64,000 nt of DNA from Bacillota bacterium (lineage in GTDB: Bacteria; Bacillota; Clostridia; Lachnospirales; Lachnospiraceae): contig JAEZOB010000079.1 of the NCBI GenBank assembly GCA_023414355.1, positions 1-64,000 on the forward strand, given 5' to 3'. Position numbers and translations under genes: made by a program. Shown here one piece after another: positions 62,045-64,000 of the stretch (the first letter of the stretch is position 1; the number at the start of each line of letters is the position of its first letter). The notes beneath the pieces were generated by a model, which did not search any database, was not told where the DNA came from, and worked only from the letters and a program-made list of their open reading frames with translations.

Positions 62045-62070
62045 GAAGTGCCTGAACGGCACTTCACTTT
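62045..62070 (+). terminator. Hairpin between the EcsC-like gene and tRNA-Arg
   Basis: GAAGTGCC (62045-62052) pairs with GGCACTTC (62058-62065), followed by ACTTT, and ends just before the first base of the tRNA. It may end the EcsC transcript or mark the 5' processing site. Confidence 0.65.
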
Positions 62071-62143
62071 GCACCTGTAGCTCAGTGGATAGAGCGTTCG
62101 CCTCCGGAGCGAAAGGCCGCCGGTTCAAATCCAGTCAGGTGCA
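62071..62143 (+). tRNA. tRNA-Arg (anticodon CCG)
   Basis: The 73-nt gene folds as a cloverleaf: acceptor GCACCTG/CAGGTGC, D-arm GCTC-AGTGGATA-GAGC, anticodon stem TTCGC/GCGAA with loop CTCCGGA (anticodon CCG at 62104-62106), and T-loop TTCAAAT. The T-stem (GCCGG/CCAGT) contains one C-A mismatch and one G-U. No CCA is encoded. It reads the rare CGG codon. Confidence 0.95.
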
Positions 62144-62177
62144 CTACATTATTTAGCTACAGGGTATAGGTTATGAA

Positions 62178-62428
62178 AGCCCGGAAGATAACAGGAGCTT
62201 CCCTCACACACTGAAGCCAGTACAAATCTCCTCTTTGTATGTCACTATCGGAAAGAACTGTCCGCTCGTTGACCTACAAAGCGGAGATTTGTTCTTTCAA
62301 CAGTGCATGTGCGCGAAAGCAAAGCGAGCATATGCAAGCTTGCTTGCATATATGCGAGCGCGCACGCGAACCTGATTGCGAGTTTACGAGCATATCAGGT
62401 GTGAGAAGCCCCTATTATCTTCCGGGCT
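62178..62428. repeat. 250-bp nested palindromic element B
   Basis: The outer arms AGCCCGGAAGATAA (62178-62191) and TTATCTTCCGGGCT (62415-62428) are inverted repeats, extended by GGAGCTTC/GAAGCCCC. Inside lie CCTCACACAC, a TACAAATCTCC/GGAGATTTGTT stem, AACAGTGCAT (62299-62308) and a GC-rich GTGCGCG/CGCGCAC hairpin with GCAAGCTTGC at its tip, and a CCTGAT/ATCAGG hairpin. CCTCACACAC and AACAGTGCAT are shared with element A. Confidence 0.85.
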
Positions 62429-62668
62429 GATTTAGTCTGTGTAAAAGTAACCGGATTTTGTTTGTGACGTTATATACAAGATGATTTATTATATATTTGC
62501 TCTATATTTGTTCTATTTTTTTATATTTTTGTATCTATATCGGTGCATATATTGTTGTATTTATCTTGATAAAGATAATTTCTATATTTTCTTACTTCAT
62601 AATAGATAGCAGCACCTTCTTGCAAAACACGAAAAAGCATTCTTCATATATTTTATTGGGGTGATTGA

Positions 62669-62914
62669 ATGAATTCCTGTGAGTTTGTGACTTTGGTGGC
62701 TGCGTTATCCTGTGGCATCTTCAAATGTGTTCCGCGGGAGGAGCTTCCCTTAGTGATCACTGTATTTTCTTAAATAGCAGCTACCTTAGCAACAATTGCA
62801 GAAGAGGAAAATCTGCCACATCCCGAACAAGCGACTCCTGCTCTGCCGCCGTCTCCGGTGTCCTCCGCCGATGATTCTCTTTTCCCGATAACAGCACAAG
62901 GTACTAAATCATGA
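62669..62914 (+). pseudogene. Small DUF6774-like protein gene interrupted by an in-frame stop
   Basis: The frame starts MNSCEFVTLVAALSCGIFKC, resembling short Lachnospiraceae proteins that I recall as DUF6774. It reaches TAA at 62771-62773 after 34 codons and then continues open in the same frame for 46 codons to TGA at 62912. The continuation begins IAATLATIAEEE, which matches the expected follow-on of the family (VFSQLGDTLATI), so a CAA-to-TAA change at one glutamine codon explains the stop. The ribosome binding site (GGGGTG) is modest. Proline-rich tail PEQATPALPPSPVSS. Confidence 0.65.
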
Positions 62915-62955
62915 TTTTTACGTGTAGAAAACGTGCGCCGCTAGGCGCACATTAT

Positions 62956-62993
62956 AATAAGCCCGATCAATGATTTCTCATTGTCGGGCTTAT
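62956..62993 (-). terminator. Terminator of nifJ
   Basis: AATAAGCCCGA pairs with TCGGGCTTATT around a 12-16 nt loop, 36 nt after the nifJ stop. A second GTGCGCC/GGCGCAC hairpin lies at 62933-62950. Confidence 0.88.
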
Positions 62994-63028
62994 TCATTTT
63001 AGTACTTATCAATCACATTTAAGAAAAA

Positions 63029-64000
63029 TTATTCGTTGGATCCGTAAAGCTGAGTAAGCTTAACTAAATGCTCATACTTAGCCATCGCATTCTTCTCCGC
63101 ATTAGCGAACAGCTGCCCTGCTCTCTCAGGATTCTGACGAACTAAGGAGCTGTAACGTACCTCATTCTTGATGAAATCCTGATAGCTTGCTGAAGGAGCC
63201 TTGCTATCTAACTGGAACGGGTTCTTGCCTTCTTCAGCTACACGAGGATCGAAGCGGAACATATTCCAGTAACCGGAAGCTACCGCATTCTTCTCTTCTG
63301 TCTGAGATACGCCCATACCACCCTTGATTCCATGGTTGATACAAGGAGCATAGCAGATTACGATGGAAGGACCGTTGTAGCTTTCTGCCTCAACGAATGC
63401 CTTGATTGTCTGGTTATAATCAGCACCCATAGCAACCTGAGCAACATATACATAACCATAGCTCATTGCGATTGCAGCTAAATCCTTCTTCTTCACTTCC
63501 TTACCTGCTGCAGCGAACTGTGCAATAGCACCGGTAGGAGTAGATTTGGAGGACTGACCGCCTGTGTTGGAGTAGATCTCGGTATCAAATACTAAGATAT
63601 TAACGTCCTGACCGCTTGCAATTACATGATCGAGACCGCCGAAGCCGATATCATATGCCCAACCGTCACCGCCGAGGATCCACTGGGACTTCTTGGACAT
63701 GAATTCCTTATCCTTTAAGATGTCCTTACCTTCAGCACAGCCGCAAGCTTCCAGTACTCTTACGAGTGCTCTGGTTGCACCTGCATTCTCACGACCATTG
63801 TTATAGGTTGCAAGATATCTCTCAGCTGCTGCCTTAACGTCTTCCTTACCGGAATTTGCAGCCAAAGCTTCAATCTTAGCTTTTACTCTGTCTCTTAATG
63901 CCTGCTGAGCAAGGAACATACCGTAGCCATACTCTGCATTATCCTCAAATAAGGAGTTAGCCCATGCAGGACCATGTCCTTCTTTGTTTACTGTATAAGG
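63029..64000 (-). CDS. nifJ: Pyruvate:ferredoxin oxidoreductase, C-terminal part
   Basis: The 3' portion of the large PFOR enzyme, cut by the window edge; at least 323 residues are visible and the frame is open to 64000. It contains GPAWANSLFEDNAEYGYGM-type sequence leading into domain VI, the TPP-binding GGDGWAYDIGFGGLDHV, YSNTGGQSSKSTP and CYAPCINHGIKGGM, whose cysteine belongs to the cluster domain. It decarboxylates pyruvate to acetyl-CoA and reduces ferredoxin in anaerobes. The start is outside the window. Confidence 0.95.
   Translation of the reverse strand, partial: PYTVNKEGHGPAWANSLFEDNAEYGYGMFLAQQALRDRVKAKIEALAANSGKEDVKAAAERYLATYNNGRENAGATRALVRVLEACGCAEGKDILKDKEFMSKKSQWILGGDGWAYDIGFGGLDHVIASGQDVNILVFDTEIYSNTGGQSSKSTPTGAIAQFAAAGKEVKKKDLAAIAMSYGYVYVAQVAMGADYNQTIKAFVEAESYNGPSIVICYAPCINHGIKGGMGVSQTEEKNAVASGYWNMFRFDPRVAEEGKNPFQLDSKAPSASYQDFIKNEVRYSSLVRQNPERAGQLFANAEKNAMAKYEHLVKLTQLYGSNE

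Noticed and set aside
62239..62430. 63-codon frame inside palindromic element B
   Set aside because: Its content follows the inverted repeats and no ribosome binding site precedes it.

Overview
The window looks like a chromosomal segment of a Gram-positive, anaerobic, spore-forming, motile Firmicute, most likely a member of the Lachnospiraceae (Clostridium cluster XIVa). Supporting signs are a T-box in front of pheS, the PyrK/PyrD form of dihydroorotate dehydrogenase, a SpoVB-like flippase, pyruvate:ferredoxin oxidoreductase, an isolated CheX/CheY pair, strong GGAGG ribosome binding sites and a moderately AT-rich composition. This placement is inference from gene content. Most genes are on the minus strand. 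I see no prophage, insertion sequence or CRISPR array.

Layout. 1-1.5 kb: pheS behind a T-box leader, its stop codon lying inside a multi-branched inverted repeat. 1.8-5.1 kb: HAD phosphatase, FAD-dependent dehydrogenase, creatininase-family hydrolase. 5.2-10.1 kb: nitrogen uptake, with a P-II protein, an Amt transporter, a second Amt fused to a P-II domain and a small membrane protein. Each Amt unit is preceded by a tandem array of 46-47 bp hairpins and a shared promoter block. 10.2-13.98 kb: queA, a 17-bp minisatellite, and an ABC-F gene whose leader holds a promoter, a 37-codon peptide ORF and a terminator. 14-19.2 kb: two Gfo/Idh/MocA oxidoreductases alternating with two TIM-barrel epimerase-like enzymes under an AraC regulator, probably a 3-keto-sugar/glycoside pathway. 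19.3-26.5 kb: pyrimidine synthesis (pyrKDE and pyrCF) with yjbQ, a cyclophilin and a Nudix-like gene. 26.5-31.1 kb: two unusual ATPases and argS. 31.4-35.3 kb: a CheX-like/CheY pair, a structured intergenic region, and a PadR-DUF1700-DUF4097-PspC envelope operon. 35.6-43.1 kb: a copper operon (metal-binding TauE/cupredoxin chimera, DUF2318 protein, CopA, duplicated lipoprotein, two-component system). 43.4-47.8 kb: gdhA with a leader terminator, rqcH, a PHP phosphatase. 48-51.5 kb: iscR-nifS-nifU-mnmA, supplying sulfur for Fe-S clusters and tRNA thiolation. 51.8-61 kb: SpoVB-like flippase, diguanylate cyclase, metA, ligA, an rRNA pseudouridine synthase, two uncharacterised proteins. 61-64 kb: EcsC-like gene, tRNA-Arg(CCG), a 250-bp palindromic element, a small gene broken by an in-frame stop, and the 3' part of nifJ.

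The strongest leads for undescribed biology are regulatory or structural: the paired hairpin arrays before the ammonium transporter units; the ABC-F leader; and a family of nested palindromes at tail-to-tail junctions that share a short core but have different outer stems. Homology statements come from reading the proteins and recalling families. No database search was run.
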